Below are positions 9,343 through 17,999 of a stretch of 64,000 nt of DNA, piece after piece. The translations under genes and the position numbers were made by a program. The notes under the pieces are model-generated. The model did not search any database. It was given only the letters and a program-made list of their open reading frames with translations, and had not been told where the DNA came from. How positions within the stretch are numbered: position 1 is the stretch's first letter; every line of letters starts with the position of its first letter. Source of the DNA: Competibacter_A sp037045685 (lineage in GTDB: Bacteria > Pseudomonadota > Gammaproteobacteria > Competibacterales > Competibacteraceae); NCBI GenBank assembly GCA_037045685.1, contig JBAOII010000014.1:150650-214649 (forward strand), read 5' to 3'.

Positions 9343-9634
9343 ACCGCTCGCTTGGCTGCTGGCCGCCGTGGGCGGCGCGCTGTTGGGACTGTTCTACTAC
9401 GCCGGCCTGTGGTTCACCCTGCGCCGCTTGCCGGAACAGGCGCATCCCGCGCTGTGGGTGTTCGGCAGCTTCACCCTGCGGCTGGCGGTCAGCATGGCCG
9501 GCTTTTATTTCATCCTCGGCCCGGATCGCAATCTGCCGCGCTTGGGCGTGGCGCTGCTGGCCTTTATCGTCGCACGGGTATTGTTGACGCGCCGGCTGCG
9601 GCCCGTGACCGGACCGCCTCGGCAAGCATCATGA
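9335..9634 (+). CDS. atpR: N-ATPase accessory membrane protein AtpR
   Basis: The product is a 99-residue protein with three hydrophobic stretches: residues 5-27, 41-60 and 66-86. The motif FGSFTLRLAVSMAGFYF includes a membrane arginine, the hallmark of AtpR, which is found only in N-ATPase operons and has been suggested to interact with the c-ring carboxylates. Its stop overlaps the atpB ATG (ATGA at 9631-9634). Confidence 0.8.
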   Translation: MIEPLAWLLAAVGGALLGLFYYAGLWFTLRRLPEQAHPALWVFGSFTLRLAVSMAGFYFILGPDRNLPRLGVALLAFIVARVLLTRRLRPVTGPPRQAS

Positions 9635-10329
9635 ATGTCAGTCCCGACCAGACCATCCTGCTCGATCTCGGTGTGGTGAAGATCAACGCCACGCTGGTCT
9701 TCACCTGGCTGACCATGGCGCTACTGGCCGGGCTGGCGCGGTGTATCACCCGCAGGCTGTCCACCGCCGGCGAGCTGTCGCCGTGGCAAAATCTGCTGGA
9801 GGTACTGGTCGAGGGCGTCCAGCGCCAGATTCGCGACATCGCCCGCCAAGACCCCGGCCCGTTCCTGCCGTTCGTCGCCACCCTGTTTATCTTCATCGCC
9901 GCCTGCAACCTGCTGGCTGTCGTCCCCGGTTACGAGCCGCCTACCGGCTCCCTGTCCACGACCACCGCGCTGGCGTTGTGCGTATTCTGCGCCGTACCGA
10001 TTTATGGTATCCGCTGCCACGGGTTGCGCCGTTTCCTGCATCTGTACCTGGAGCCCACGCCGCTGATGTTGCCGCTGAATATCATCGGCGAACTGGCCCG
10101 CACCCTGGCGCTGGCCGTGCGGCTGTACGGCAACGTGATGAGCGGCGGACTCGCGGCGGCCATCTTGTTGATGGTCACCCCCTTGGTGTTTCCGGCGCTG
10201 ATGCACGCTTTGGAACTGCTGACTGGCTTGATTCAGGCGTATATTTTCGCGGTGCTGGCGACCGTGTTTATCGCCGCCGCGACCGCCGCCCAAGAACGGA
10301 CCGCCCATCCTTCCCAACCCCGCGCGTGA
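9631..10329 (+). CDS. atpB: N-ATPase Fo subunit a
   Basis: The 232-residue product is the stator channel subunit. The essential arginine lies in ELARTLALAVRLYGNVMSGG, the conserved subunit-a helix. ATG 9631 is chosen over longer in-frame openings because of the ATGA overlap with atpR and the normal N-terminus. The a-subunit faces the c-ring and carries the ion half-channels. Confidence 0.92.
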   Translation: MNVSPDQTILLDLGVVKINATLVFTWLTMALLAGLARCITRRLSTAGELSPWQNLLEVLVEGVQRQIRDIARQDPGPFLPFVATLFIFIAACNLLAVVPGYEPPTGSLSTTTALALCVFCAVPIYGIRCHGLRRFLHLYLEPTPLMLPLNIIGELARTLALAVRLYGNVMSGGLAAAILLMVTPLVFPALMHALELLTGLIQAYIFAVLATVFIAAATAAQERTAHPSQPRA

Positions 10330-10340
10330 GACAAACGCTC

Positions 10341-10619
10341 ATGGACCCTACCCTCGTGATCGGCATCGTTTCCATGGTCGCCGCCAGCCTGACGGTCTGT
10401 CTGGGCACCATCACCCCGGCCTTGGCCGAAGGCCGCGCCGTGACGCAGGCGTTGCTGGCCATCGCCCAGCAGCCGGACGAAGCCGCCACCATCAGCCGCA
10501 CCCTGTTCGTCGGGCTGGCGATGATCGAGTCCATCGCCATTTACTGCTTCGTGGTGTCGCTGATCCTGATTTTCGCCAATCCGTTCTGGAATCACGTCAT
10601 CGCCGCGACCGCCCGCTAG
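10341..10619 (+). CDS. atpE: N-ATPase Fo subunit c (rotor ring)
   Basis: This is a 92-residue hairpin of two helices. Helix 2 carries the ion-binding Glu in MIESIAIYCF (E63-S64). Helix 1 has a second carboxylate, E30, in TPALAEGRAV, where Na+-binding c-subunits such as that of Ilyobacter have Gln. Two carboxylates are a known trait of N-type c-subunits. Whether this ring carries Na+ or H+ cannot be decided from sequence alone; E63-S64 is shared with Na+ rings, while the TM1 Glu in place of Gln weakens a simple Na+ reading. The loop is QQPDEA. Confidence 0.92.
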   Translation: MDPTLVIGIVSMVAASLTVCLGTITPALAEGRAVTQALLAIAQQPDEAATISRTLFVGLAMIESIAIYCFVVSLILIFANPFWNHVIAATAR

Positions 10620-10621
10620 CC

Positions 10622-11404
10622 ATGAAGCTGGACTGGTTCACCGTCGCCGCCCAGATCGGCAACTTTCTGCTGTTGCTGTGGCTGCTCAAGCGGTTGCTGT
10701 ATCGCCCGATTCTCGCCGCGATGGCCGCCCGCCAGCAACGGGTCGCCGCCGCGTTGACGGAAGCGCAAACCAAGGCGGCGACAGCCGAGGCGCTGCAACA
10801 GGACTACCTGGCGCGACAACAGGAAATGGGGGCGAGTCGGGAAACCTGGCTGGCGCGGGCGCGGGAAGAAGTCGCGGCGCAGCGGCAAATCTGGCTGACG
10901 CAAGCGCGGACAGAAGTCGAAGAAGCGCGGGAACGCTGGCGGGCGGAACTGGGGCGGGAACAGCGGGGTTATGGGGAAACGCTGCAACGGGAGGCCGGCC
11001 AACGGTTGCTGGCGCTGGCTCGGCGGGCGCTCCGCGATTTGGGCGGCGCCGAACTGGAAGCGCAAATGGCCTCGGTCCTGCTGACGCGACTGCGGGTGTT
11101 GGACGGCGAAACCCGGCGAACGCTGGCTGAGGCCGCACGGGACGGCTGCGCGATCCTCACCGCCTTTCCGCTGGCGGAACCCCAGCAACGGACGCTGACC
11201 GCCGGCTTGCGGCAGGCGCTCGCCGCCGACCTGGCCCCGGACTTCCGAGCCGATCCCGCCGCGCCCTTGGGCGTCACCCTGGAAACGTCCAGCCAGCGGT
11301 TGAGTTGGACGCTGGATAGCTACCTGGACGGGTTCGCCGCCGAATTGCAGGCCCTGCTCCCATCCGCCGGTAGTGGCGACGCATCGGATCATGAGCCTGC
11401 CTGA
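10622..11404 (+). CDS. atpF: N-ATPase subunit b with fused delta-like region
   Basis: At 260 residues this is longer than a housekeeping b subunit (about 156), as in N-ATPases, which lack a separate atpH. A single N-terminal membrane helix (FLLLLWLLKRLLY) precedes a long charged coiled coil to about residue 150. The C-terminal ~100 residues probably replace delta. It begins 2 nt after atpE, and its last 14 nt overlap the atpA start. Confidence 0.88.
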   Translation: MKLDWFTVAAQIGNFLLLLWLLKRLLYRPILAAMAARQQRVAAALTEAQTKAATAEALQQDYLARQQEMGASRETWLARAREEVAAQRQIWLTQARTEVEEARERWRAELGREQRGYGETLQREAGQRLLALARRALRDLGGAELEAQMASVLLTRLRVLDGETRRTLAEAARDGCAILTAFPLAEPQQRTLTAGLRQALAADLAPDFRADPAAPLGVTLETSSQRLSWTLDSYLDGFAAELQALLPSAGSGDASDHEPA

Positions 11405-12896
11405 GTGCTTGACCGGCTTCGACGCCGCGCTGATCGGCTATCGGCCCCGCTTGCGGCCGGTCGAAATCGGCGTGGTCGCCGCAGTCGGGCAGGGGGTGGC
11501 CCGGGTGCGCGGTCTGCCGGGCGTGGCGGCGATGGAAATGGTCCGCTTCGCCGACGGCTCGACCGGGATCGCCTTCGACCTCGATGTCGCCGAGATCGGA
11601 GTAGTGCTGCTGCGCGATCAGGGCGGCTTGCGGGCCGGCGCGTCCGTGGAACGCACCGGACGGGCGCTGGATACCCCGGTCGGCGCGGCCTTGCTCGGGC
11701 GGGTCGTCAACGCGCTCGGCGAACCGCTGGACGGTGGCGGCCCGGTCACGACCGGCGAACGCTGGCCGGTGGAACGGCCCGCGCCACCGATTCTGGCGCG
11801 CGCCCCCGTCAGCGCGCCGTTGGCGACCGGCATCAAGGCGGTGGACGCCGCCATTCCCATCGGGCGCGGCCAGCGGGAATTGATTCTGGGAGACCGTCAG
11901 ACCGGCAAGACCGCCCTGGCGGTGGATGCCATCATCAACCAGGCCGATCAGGGCGTGATCTGCGTCTATTGCGCCATCGGCCAGCGCGGCGCTGCGGTGG
12001 CGCGGGCGATCGCCGCCTTGCGCCAATACAAAGCATTATCCTACAGCGTGGTCGTGGTCGCCGCCGGCGAAGACCCGCCGGGCTTGCGAGCGTTCGCGCC
12101 TTACGCGGCGACCAGCATCGCCGAGTGGTTCATGGCCCAGGGACGCGACGCGCTGATCGTGTACGACGATTTGACCCGCCACGCGCAAGCCTACCGGGAA
12201 CTGTGCCTGCTGTTGCGCCGCCCGCCGGGACGGGAGGCGTTTCCCGGCGATATTTTCTATCTGCATTCGCGCCTGCTGGAGCGCGCCGCCCGTCTCCGTC
12301 CGGAACACGGCGGCGGGTCGCTGGCGGCGCTGCCGATTGTCGAAACCGAGGCGCAAAATCTCGCCGCCTACATTCCCACCAACTTGATTTCGATCACCGA
12401 TGGGCAGATTTATCTTTCGCCGACGCTGGCCCGCAAGGGCATCTGGCCGGCGGTGGACATCGGCAAGTCGGTGTCGCGGGTCGGCGGCAAGGCGCAGTTG
12501 CCGGCCTACCGGGCAGTGGCCGGAGAATTGCGGCTGGCCTACGCCCAGTTCGAGGAGATGGAAGCGTTCGCCCGGTTCGGCACCCGGCTCGACGACACCA
12601 CCCGTCGCGCCATCGACCGGGGACAACGGCTGCGGGAAGTATTGAAGCAGCCGCAATACCAACCATTGCCGGCGGCCGTGCAAATCGCGGTGTTGCTGGC
12701 CGTCACCCAAGGCGCGTTCGACGCCGTGCCGCTGGAGCGGATCGGCGAGGCAGAAAACCGGGTGCGGGAAGCGACGGCGACTCATTGCGCGGAGATCAAC
12801 CGGCGGATCACGGCCGGCGCCGACCTGAACGAGGAGGATCTCGACGCTCTGCTCGCTGCCGCCCGCGCGGCGCGGGCGAATATCGCAGAACGTTGA
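11391..12896 (+). CDS. atpA: N-ATPase F1 subunit alpha
   Basis: This is the non-catalytic nucleotide-binding subunit, about 501 residues. The P-loop is GDRQTGKTALAVDAI and the Walker B region is DALIVYDDLT. The start could be ATG 11391 (chosen, it gives MSLPECLTGFD) or ATG 11373, six codons upstream; both lie inside atpF. The C-terminal helical domain is complete, ending ARANIAER. atpG follows after 10 nt. Confidence 0.92.
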   Translation: MSLPECLTGFDAALIGYRPRLRPVEIGVVAAVGQGVARVRGLPGVAAMEMVRFADGSTGIAFDLDVAEIGVVLLRDQGGLRAGASVERTGRALDTPVGAALLGRVVNALGEPLDGGGPVTTGERWPVERPAPPILARAPVSAPLATGIKAVDAAIPIGRGQRELILGDRQTGKTALAVDAIINQADQGVICVYCAIGQRGAAVARAIAALRQYKALSYSVVVVAAGEDPPGLRAFAPYAATSIAEWFMAQGRDALIVYDDLTRHAQAYRELCLLLRRPPGREAFPGDIFYLHSRLLERAARLRPEHGGGSLAALPIVETEAQNLAAYIPTNLISITDGQIYLSPTLARKGIWPAVDIGKSVSRVGGKAQLPAYRAVAGELRLAYAQFEEMEAFARFGTRLDDTTRRAIDRGQRLREVLKQPQYQPLPAAVQIAVLLAVTQGAFDAVPLERIGEAENRVREATATHCAEINRRITAGADLNEEDLDALLAAARAARANIAER

Positions 12897-12906
12897 GACA
12901 GCCGCC

Positions 12907-13842
12907 ATGCCGACCCCGGACAGCCTGCGCCGCACCATCGCCACGGCGGAAAGTCTGCGCGGCATCGTCCGCACCATGAAAACCCTGGCGGCGGTCAGCA
13001 TCCGCCAGTACGAGCAGGCGGTCGCGGCGGCCACCGACTACGAGCGAGCGGTGCGGCTGGGGCTGGCGGCGCTCCTGGGTGAATCGGCTCCCGTCCGCTC
13101 CCAAACCGACCCTCCATCGTCCAGGAAACAGCCAATAGTCGGCCTGATCGCGTTCGGCTCCGATCATGGCCTGTGCGGGCGATTCAACGAAGACTTGGCC
13201 GAGCACATCCGCGCGGCGCTGGCCGGGTTCCCGGCGCACGGTCATCGCATCCTGGCGGTGGGAGTACGCTTGGCGGCGATACTGGAGAGTCTGGGTTTGG
13301 TCCCGGAGCAAACGTTCCATACGCCCGCCGCCGCGACCGGAATCGTGCACACCTTGCGACAAATACTGCCGACGTTGGAAAAATGGCGGAATACAGGCGT
13401 CGAAAGCTTGTTATTGTGCCAACAGCGCCCACAAGCCGGAATGCGCCCGACGCCGCACACGCTGGCGCTGCTGCCGCTCGATCCCGTCGGGTTTCAAAAT
13501 CCGGGGCCGTGGCCGGGACGCTCCCTGCCCGGCCATCGCGGCGACCGGGCGGCGCTGTTGACCGAGTTGCTGAACGAGTGGCTGTTCATCGCCTTCTTCC
13601 GCGCCTGCGCCGAATCGCTGGCCGGCGAACACGCCAGCCGGCTGTTGGCCATGCAGAACGCCGAGCGCAATATCGAGGACAAGCTGGCGACATTGCACGC
13701 GCTCTATCACCGGCAACGGCAAGAAGCGATCACCACCGAGCTATTGGATGTCGTCGTGGGGTTCGAGACGCTGGTCCAATCGCGGCCAGCGGACGGACAG
13801 CCGGCGACGAGGGACCGGCTCAGCGCAACTGCGGCGGCATGA
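12907..13842 (+). CDS. atpG: N-ATPase F1 subunit gamma
   Basis: The 311-residue product is the rotor stalk. The N-terminal coiled-coil region RRTIATAESLRGIVRTMK and the C-terminal helix ASRLLAMQNAERNIEDKL are conserved gamma features. It is the last gene of the nine-gene operon. Its 3' end overlaps, tail to tail by 23 nt, the minus-strand binding-protein gene, so there is no room for a normal terminator between them. Confidence 0.9.
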   Translation: MPTPDSLRRTIATAESLRGIVRTMKTLAAVSIRQYEQAVAAATDYERAVRLGLAALLGESAPVRSQTDPPSSRKQPIVGLIAFGSDHGLCGRFNEDLAEHIRAALAGFPAHGHRILAVGVRLAAILESLGLVPEQTFHTPAAATGIVHTLRQILPTLEKWRNTGVESLLLCQQRPQAGMRPTPHTLALLPLDPVGFQNPGPWPGRSLPGHRGDRAALLTELLNEWLFIAFFRACAESLAGEHASRLLAMQNAERNIEDKLATLHALYHRQRQEAITTELLDVVVGFETLVQSRPADGQPATRDRLSATAAA

Positions 13843-14851
13843 ACAAACCGCCGCTTTGCCACGGACGATTGAGGCCGCGATCCAGCCCCAACGGGCTGTC
13901 GGCACCCAAATTGCGCTCGAAGATCTGGTCGTAAGGCCCCACCTGAGCCAGAATTTGATACGCCCAGTCATCGTTCAGTCCCAGCGGTTGACCGAACCCG
14001 GCTTCCTTGCCGGCGAGGCGGCGCAACTCGGCATCGGCTTCTTCGCCGATTCTCGCCAAACCCGGCGCATCGATCCCGCGCGCATCGGCGATTTGGGTGA
14101 CATGAATCACCCAACGAACGATGCTGAACCAACGCTCGTCGCCTCGGGCGATATAAGGCCCCATGGGTTCGCGCGAGACGATTTCGTCCAGTATCCGCCA
14201 GCGTTTGGGATCGATGGCCCGGGTCGCGCGCTGCACCGCCAGCTCGGAGCGGTCGGCGCTGCTCAGATCGCATTCGCGGCGGATAAAACGATCCCGCATG
14301 TTACTCGGACTCGATTCAATCACTTTGAAATCGAGCCCCCTGGTTCGCGACATGTCGTGCAAATTCGCCGCCGTGGTCGTTTCTTTCTGCACGCAGACCT
14401 TCGCGCCCTTGGCCTGATCGAGACGAGTGATCGGGCTATCCGACCACACCATGAAGCCCTGCCCATCAAAAAAAATCGGCGCCACGAACCGGGTTCCCAT
14501 TGCAATGTCGCGGCTGTAGGTCCAGGTCGCCGACCCGAAGGCAATATCCACCTCGCCGCGCGCCAGCGCCTGGTATTTGTTGGCGGTATCGATTCGCTCG
14601 ACTTCCACCGCATCGGCCTTGCCCAGCACGGCGGCGGCGACCGCACGGCAAAAATCCACGTCGAAACCGGCGGGCCGCCCCGCCTTGTCCAGGCCGCTGA
14701 ATCCCGTGCCCCAACCGGCCGCGCAGCGCACGGCGCCGTGCTTCCGCACCCGATCCAGCACGTCGGCCCAAGCGGAAGAAGCGGAAATCAACATCAAAAA
14801 ATGGCAGATAATAAATTGAAATAAAATGAAATTGATGCGGCGAGTCCCCAT
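13820..14851 (-). CDS. aapJ: General L-amino acid ABC transporter periplasmic binding protein (AapJ/BztA family)
   Basis: This is a periplasmic solute receptor of 343 residues with a signal peptide (FIICHFLMLISASSAWA, cleaved about residue 29). The family signature GFDVDFCRAVAAAVLG is followed by NKYQALARGEVDIAF and the long C-terminal lobe typical of AapJ, including GWGTGFSGL near the start. Transport partners (aapQMP) are not adjacent, so the gene is an orphan here. It converges on atpG. The substrate range is inferred from family. Confidence 0.85.
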   Translation of the reverse strand: MGTRRINFILFQFIICHFLMLISASSAWADVLDRVRKHGAVRCAAGWGTGFSGLDKAGRPAGFDVDFCRAVAAAVLGKADAVEVERIDTANKYQALARGEVDIAFGSATWTYSRDIAMGTRFVAPIFFDGQGFMVWSDSPITRLDQAKGAKVCVQKETTTAANLHDMSRTRGLDFKVIESSPSNMRDRFIRRECDLSSADRSELAVQRATRAIDPKRWRILDEIVSREPMGPYIARGDERWFSIVRWVIHVTQIADARGIDAPGLARIGEEADAELRRLAGKEAGFGQPLGLNDDWAYQILAQVGPYDQIFERNLGADSPLGLDRGLNRPWQSGGLFMPPQLR

Positions 14852-15014
14852 GTTTCCCCCTTTTCGGCAAGAAATCGTTCCAAATCAAAACAGAATGATC
14901 GTAACATATATGTGCAAATCATGCTCTGGCGAATGGCTGACGGTGGCCCGTTTGATGTTCTATCGTTTCGCATAACCGGATTTTGACCACGATGACGGAC
15001 GCGACGAACACGCC

Positions 15015-16355
15015 ATGATCGGCACCCAATTACGGCGGTTTTCCTGGGCCATGGGGCTGGCCATGGTCGTTTTGACCTCGGTGCTGTTATACATGCAAAG
15101 CGGCCTACAGGTAAATCTGGCCGAGTTGCGGGACAATTTCATTCCCCGCTGGCAGACTGCTCAACGCTTGCAGAGCGATGCCCAAGGCGTCGGCGCTAAA
15201 GCTTCGCAGCTCACTCTGGCGTTCACGCTCGGCGAGTTGCAGTCGATGCGCGATGATCTCGACGACCAGATCAGGGCGCTTGAAGCCAGCTTGCAGGCGA
15301 TCATCGCCCAGACCGACGATGCGGAACTGGCGCGAAACCTGACCACGGCCGCCAGCGATTTCCGCAAAGTCGCCGACGAATTGGCGGAAGCCGTTCATCT
15401 CCGCGTCACGTCGGCCAGCGCCCCGTCAATCAAGCAGGCGGATCGGGAGCGGCGCCGGGAACGCGATCTGGCCCGCCTCATGGGCGATCACGCGGCCAAG
15501 CTGGCGAGCTATAGCGGCACGCTGGCCGCCGACATCGATATCGCCCTCACGGTCCATCGCCAAGAGCTGATGCGCCGGCTTTGGTTGCAGGGCATCTTGA
15601 TCGGCTTGGCCGGCGTTTTCATGGCGGGATTGATCTGGCAGCAGTTCCGCCTGCTCGACCGTCGGCTGATTCGCCGCATCAAGGCGCTCGAAGCCGAAAT
15701 GGCGAAAACCGATCTCGACCATAACCTGCTTTCCAAGCATCCCGAGGTGGATGAAATCGACGCCATGCGCAACGAGCTGGCGCTGCTGCTGAGCCGGCTG
15801 ACCACCCAGAACGTCGAGCTGGAACGTCTGGCCACCACGGACAGCCTGACCGGGCTCGCCAACCGTCGTCGCCTGTTCGATTGCCTCGAACAGGAGGTCT
15901 ATCGCGCCCAGCGCTACGGCACCGCGCTTTCGCTGGTCATGTTCGACATCGACCATTTCAAGCGCATCAACGACAGTTGGGGCCACGCAACCGGCGACTG
16001 GGTTCTGTGCAGGATCGCTCGGGAAACTCACCAGCTTTTGCGCAAGACCGATCAGGCGGGACGCTATGGAGGAGAGGAGTTCGTCGTCCTCCTGCCGGAA
16101 ACCGATTTGTCGGAGGCGCTCTTGCTGGCGCAGCGGCTCAGCCGGCGGATTTCGGACACCGTGATCACGCCGGAGCACGATGCGCCGATGCCGGTGACGG
16201 TCAGCGTGGGCGTCGCCGCGCTGGCCTCGGACGAGACCGGCGAAGAGCTGATTCACCGGGCGGATCAGGCGCTGTATCGAGCGAAGCAAAACGGCCGCAA
16301 TCGGGTCGAAACGGCGCTTGATCCGATCCATTTCGGCCGCCAAGAGGCGGAATAG
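15015..16355 (+). CDS. Membrane-anchored diguanylate cyclase (GGDEF)
   Basis: The 446-residue enzyme makes cyclic di-GMP from two GTP. The N-terminal TM helix (residues 11-28) and a second (about 183-206, LQGILIGLAGVFMAGLIWQ) bracket a ~150-residue helical periplasmic sensor. A HAMP-like and coiled-coil linker leads to the GGDEF domain, with active site RYGGEEFVVLLP. The inhibitory I-site RKTD sits five residues before GGEEF, so product feedback is likely. No EAL domain is present. It is monocistronic, starting 163 nt from the divergent aapJ. Confidence 0.9.
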   Translation: MIGTQLRRFSWAMGLAMVVLTSVLLYMQSGLQVNLAELRDNFIPRWQTAQRLQSDAQGVGAKASQLTLAFTLGELQSMRDDLDDQIRALEASLQAIIAQTDDAELARNLTTAASDFRKVADELAEAVHLRVTSASAPSIKQADRERRRERDLARLMGDHAAKLASYSGTLAADIDIALTVHRQELMRRLWLQGILIGLAGVFMAGLIWQQFRLLDRRLIRRIKALEAEMAKTDLDHNLLSKHPEVDEIDAMRNELALLLSRLTTQNVELERLATTDSLTGLANRRRLFDCLEQEVYRAQRYGTALSLVMFDIDHFKRINDSWGHATGDWVLCRIARETHQLLRKTDQAGRYGGEEFVVLLPETDLSEALLLAQRLSRRISDTVITPEHDAPMPVTVSVGVAALASDETGEELIHRADQALYRAKQNGRNRVETALDPIHFGRQEAE

Positions 16356-16503
16356 CGCGGCGCGAAATCCGGTGTTCCGGTCGGTGTGGCACACCCGAAA
16401 AATAAAAATCGGAAATGCCTTGCAACAAGACGGTTTTTCAAATACTAAATGAGGCAAATTTAATTTATATCTTTCTGATTTCTAATGAAGGAATCGCCCG
16501 CTC

Positions 16504-16997
16504 ATGCCGCTCGATCCCGAGTTTCACGGCGATCTACCAGAATGTCTAAGACCTCACTCATCCCGCCGCGATTTCTTTCAAGACCCGCTCGACACCCTGC
16601 AAGACCAGCACCCCGAGCACATCGAGCGACTGGCGAAAGCCAAGCTCTTGCACGATCTGGCCCGCTGGCCGGGTACGGAACAGGAACTCAAGCCGGTTCA
16701 AAGCGAAGCGGAATCGCTGGACGACCTTGCAATTCTGGCCGTCACCCCAAACGACCTGGCCGCCGTGCTCCAGGCCGCCGACCGCCTCGCCGAGGCCGAG
16801 CCCCTGATGCGCCGGGCGCCGGATATCCTTCTCGATTTCGCCCGCCGCACAGGATACGAGCATCCGCATCTGCGCGCGGGGTCCGAGACAACCGCGAAAA
16901 CATCTTGAAAGCGCGGGGTCGGAGCGAGGAGAACATCGGCGCGGAACTCCGGAAGTTGCTGGAAAAATACGGATTAGCTTCCGAGCCAGCACCATGA
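16504..16997 (+). pseudogene. TPR (kinesin-light-chain type) remnant with a frame change
   Basis: The segment NDLAAVLQAADRLAEAEPLM followed by a GYEHPHLRA motif is the standard C-terminal repeat of bacterial TPR proteins of the NB-ARC/kinesin-light-chain type. After LRA (about 16880) the coding continues in another frame as RDNRENILKARGRSEENIG and AELRKLLEKYGL, and the stop overlaps the start of the CDF gene. Only about one and a half repeats remain, so this is a fragment of a larger gene. The last bases may still couple translation to the efflux gene. Confidence 0.6.
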
Positions 16998-17929
16998 ATA
17001 ACGGTCGCGAACATCACCATCACCATCACCATCACTGCGGCGAAGCCACAGGCCGCATCCTGTGGCTGGCGACCGGGCTGACTCTGGGCTATGCCGGCGT
17101 CGAAGCCGGCGCCGGGTGGTGGGCGGGATCGCTGGCGCTGGTCGCGGACGCCGGCCACATGCTCAACGATGCCGCCGCGCTGGCATTAGCGGCGGTGGCG
17201 GCGTGGCTGGCTCGCCGCCCGGTTTCGGCGCGGCACAGCTACGGCTTCGGTCGCGCCGAATTCTTGGCGGCTCTCGTCAACAGCCTGGGCTTGCTGGTGC
17301 TGGTGGCTTGGATCGCGGTGTCCGCCATCAACCGCCTGCGCGAACCGCAGCCGGTCATGGGGGAGGCCGTATCGCTGGCCGCCGCCGTCGGGTTGGGGAT
17401 CAATGTCCTGGTCGCTTGGCTGCTCGGTCGCGGGGCGCAGAATCTCAACACCCGGGCCGCCTCGCTGCATGTGCTCGGCGACCTGCTCGGTTCGGTCGCC
17501 GCCCTGCTGTCCGGCGTCATGATCGCCTTCACCGGCTGGACGCCCATCGACCCGCTGCTTTCGCTGGGCATCGGCGCCTTGATCGTGGTGTCCGGTTTCC
17601 GGCTGCTGCGCGAGGCTCTGCACGGGCTGATGGAAGGCACGCCGTTCGATCTCGCGCCCGAAGACATCGGCCGGGCGCTGGCGACCGTGCCCGGCGTGGC
17701 CTCGGTGCACGATCTGCACGTCTGGAGCGTGGGATCGGAGCGGGTCATGCTCACGGCCCACCTGATCGTGCGGGATCTGCATCAGTGGGAATCGGTGCTC
17801 GACGCCTGTCGCGCCCTGCTCGTCGAACGCTTCGGCATCCACCACGCCACCTTGCAGCCGGAGCCGGAAGCCCGGACGGTGCGCTGGATCGGCGCGCGGG
17901 GCGGGGAATCCGCTCACCACCACCCTTGA
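16994..17929 (+). CDS. Cation diffusion facilitator (Zn/Co/Cd efflux, CzcD/ZitB type)
   Basis: This 311-residue proton-coupled metal exporter sits in the inner membrane. Six helices are visible. The metal-site HxxxD motifs are GHMLND in helix 2 and HVLGD in helix 5, and a cytoplasmic ferredoxin-like domain (VPGVASVHDLHVWSVGSE) follows. Residues 7-14 are eight consecutive His, followed by Cys, and the C-terminus ends SAHHHP, so both tails could bind metal. ATG 16994 is preceded by a purine run inside the TPR remnant. Confidence 0.92.
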   Translation: MNNGREHHHHHHHHCGEATGRILWLATGLTLGYAGVEAGAGWWAGSLALVADAGHMLNDAAALALAAVAAWLARRPVSARHSYGFGRAEFLAALVNSLGLLVLVAWIAVSAINRLREPQPVMGEAVSLAAAVGLGINVLVAWLLGRGAQNLNTRAASLHVLGDLLGSVAALLSGVMIAFTGWTPIDPLLSLGIGALIVVSGFRLLREALHGLMEGTPFDLAPEDIGRALATVPGVASVHDLHVWSVGSERVMLTAHLIVRDLHQWESVLDACRALLVERFGIHHATLQPEPEARTVRWIGARGGESAHHHP

Positions 17930-17999
17930 GAGCGGTGACGATGATTCGGCGGATCGCGGCTTGGCTGGACGCGTCGGTGGTCTGTTGCCGGCTTTCCCC

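Noticed and set aside
8486..9625. A long minus-strand frame over atpC-atpR
   Set aside because: It is antisense to conserved N-ATPase genes with overlapping starts and stops; no protein character.
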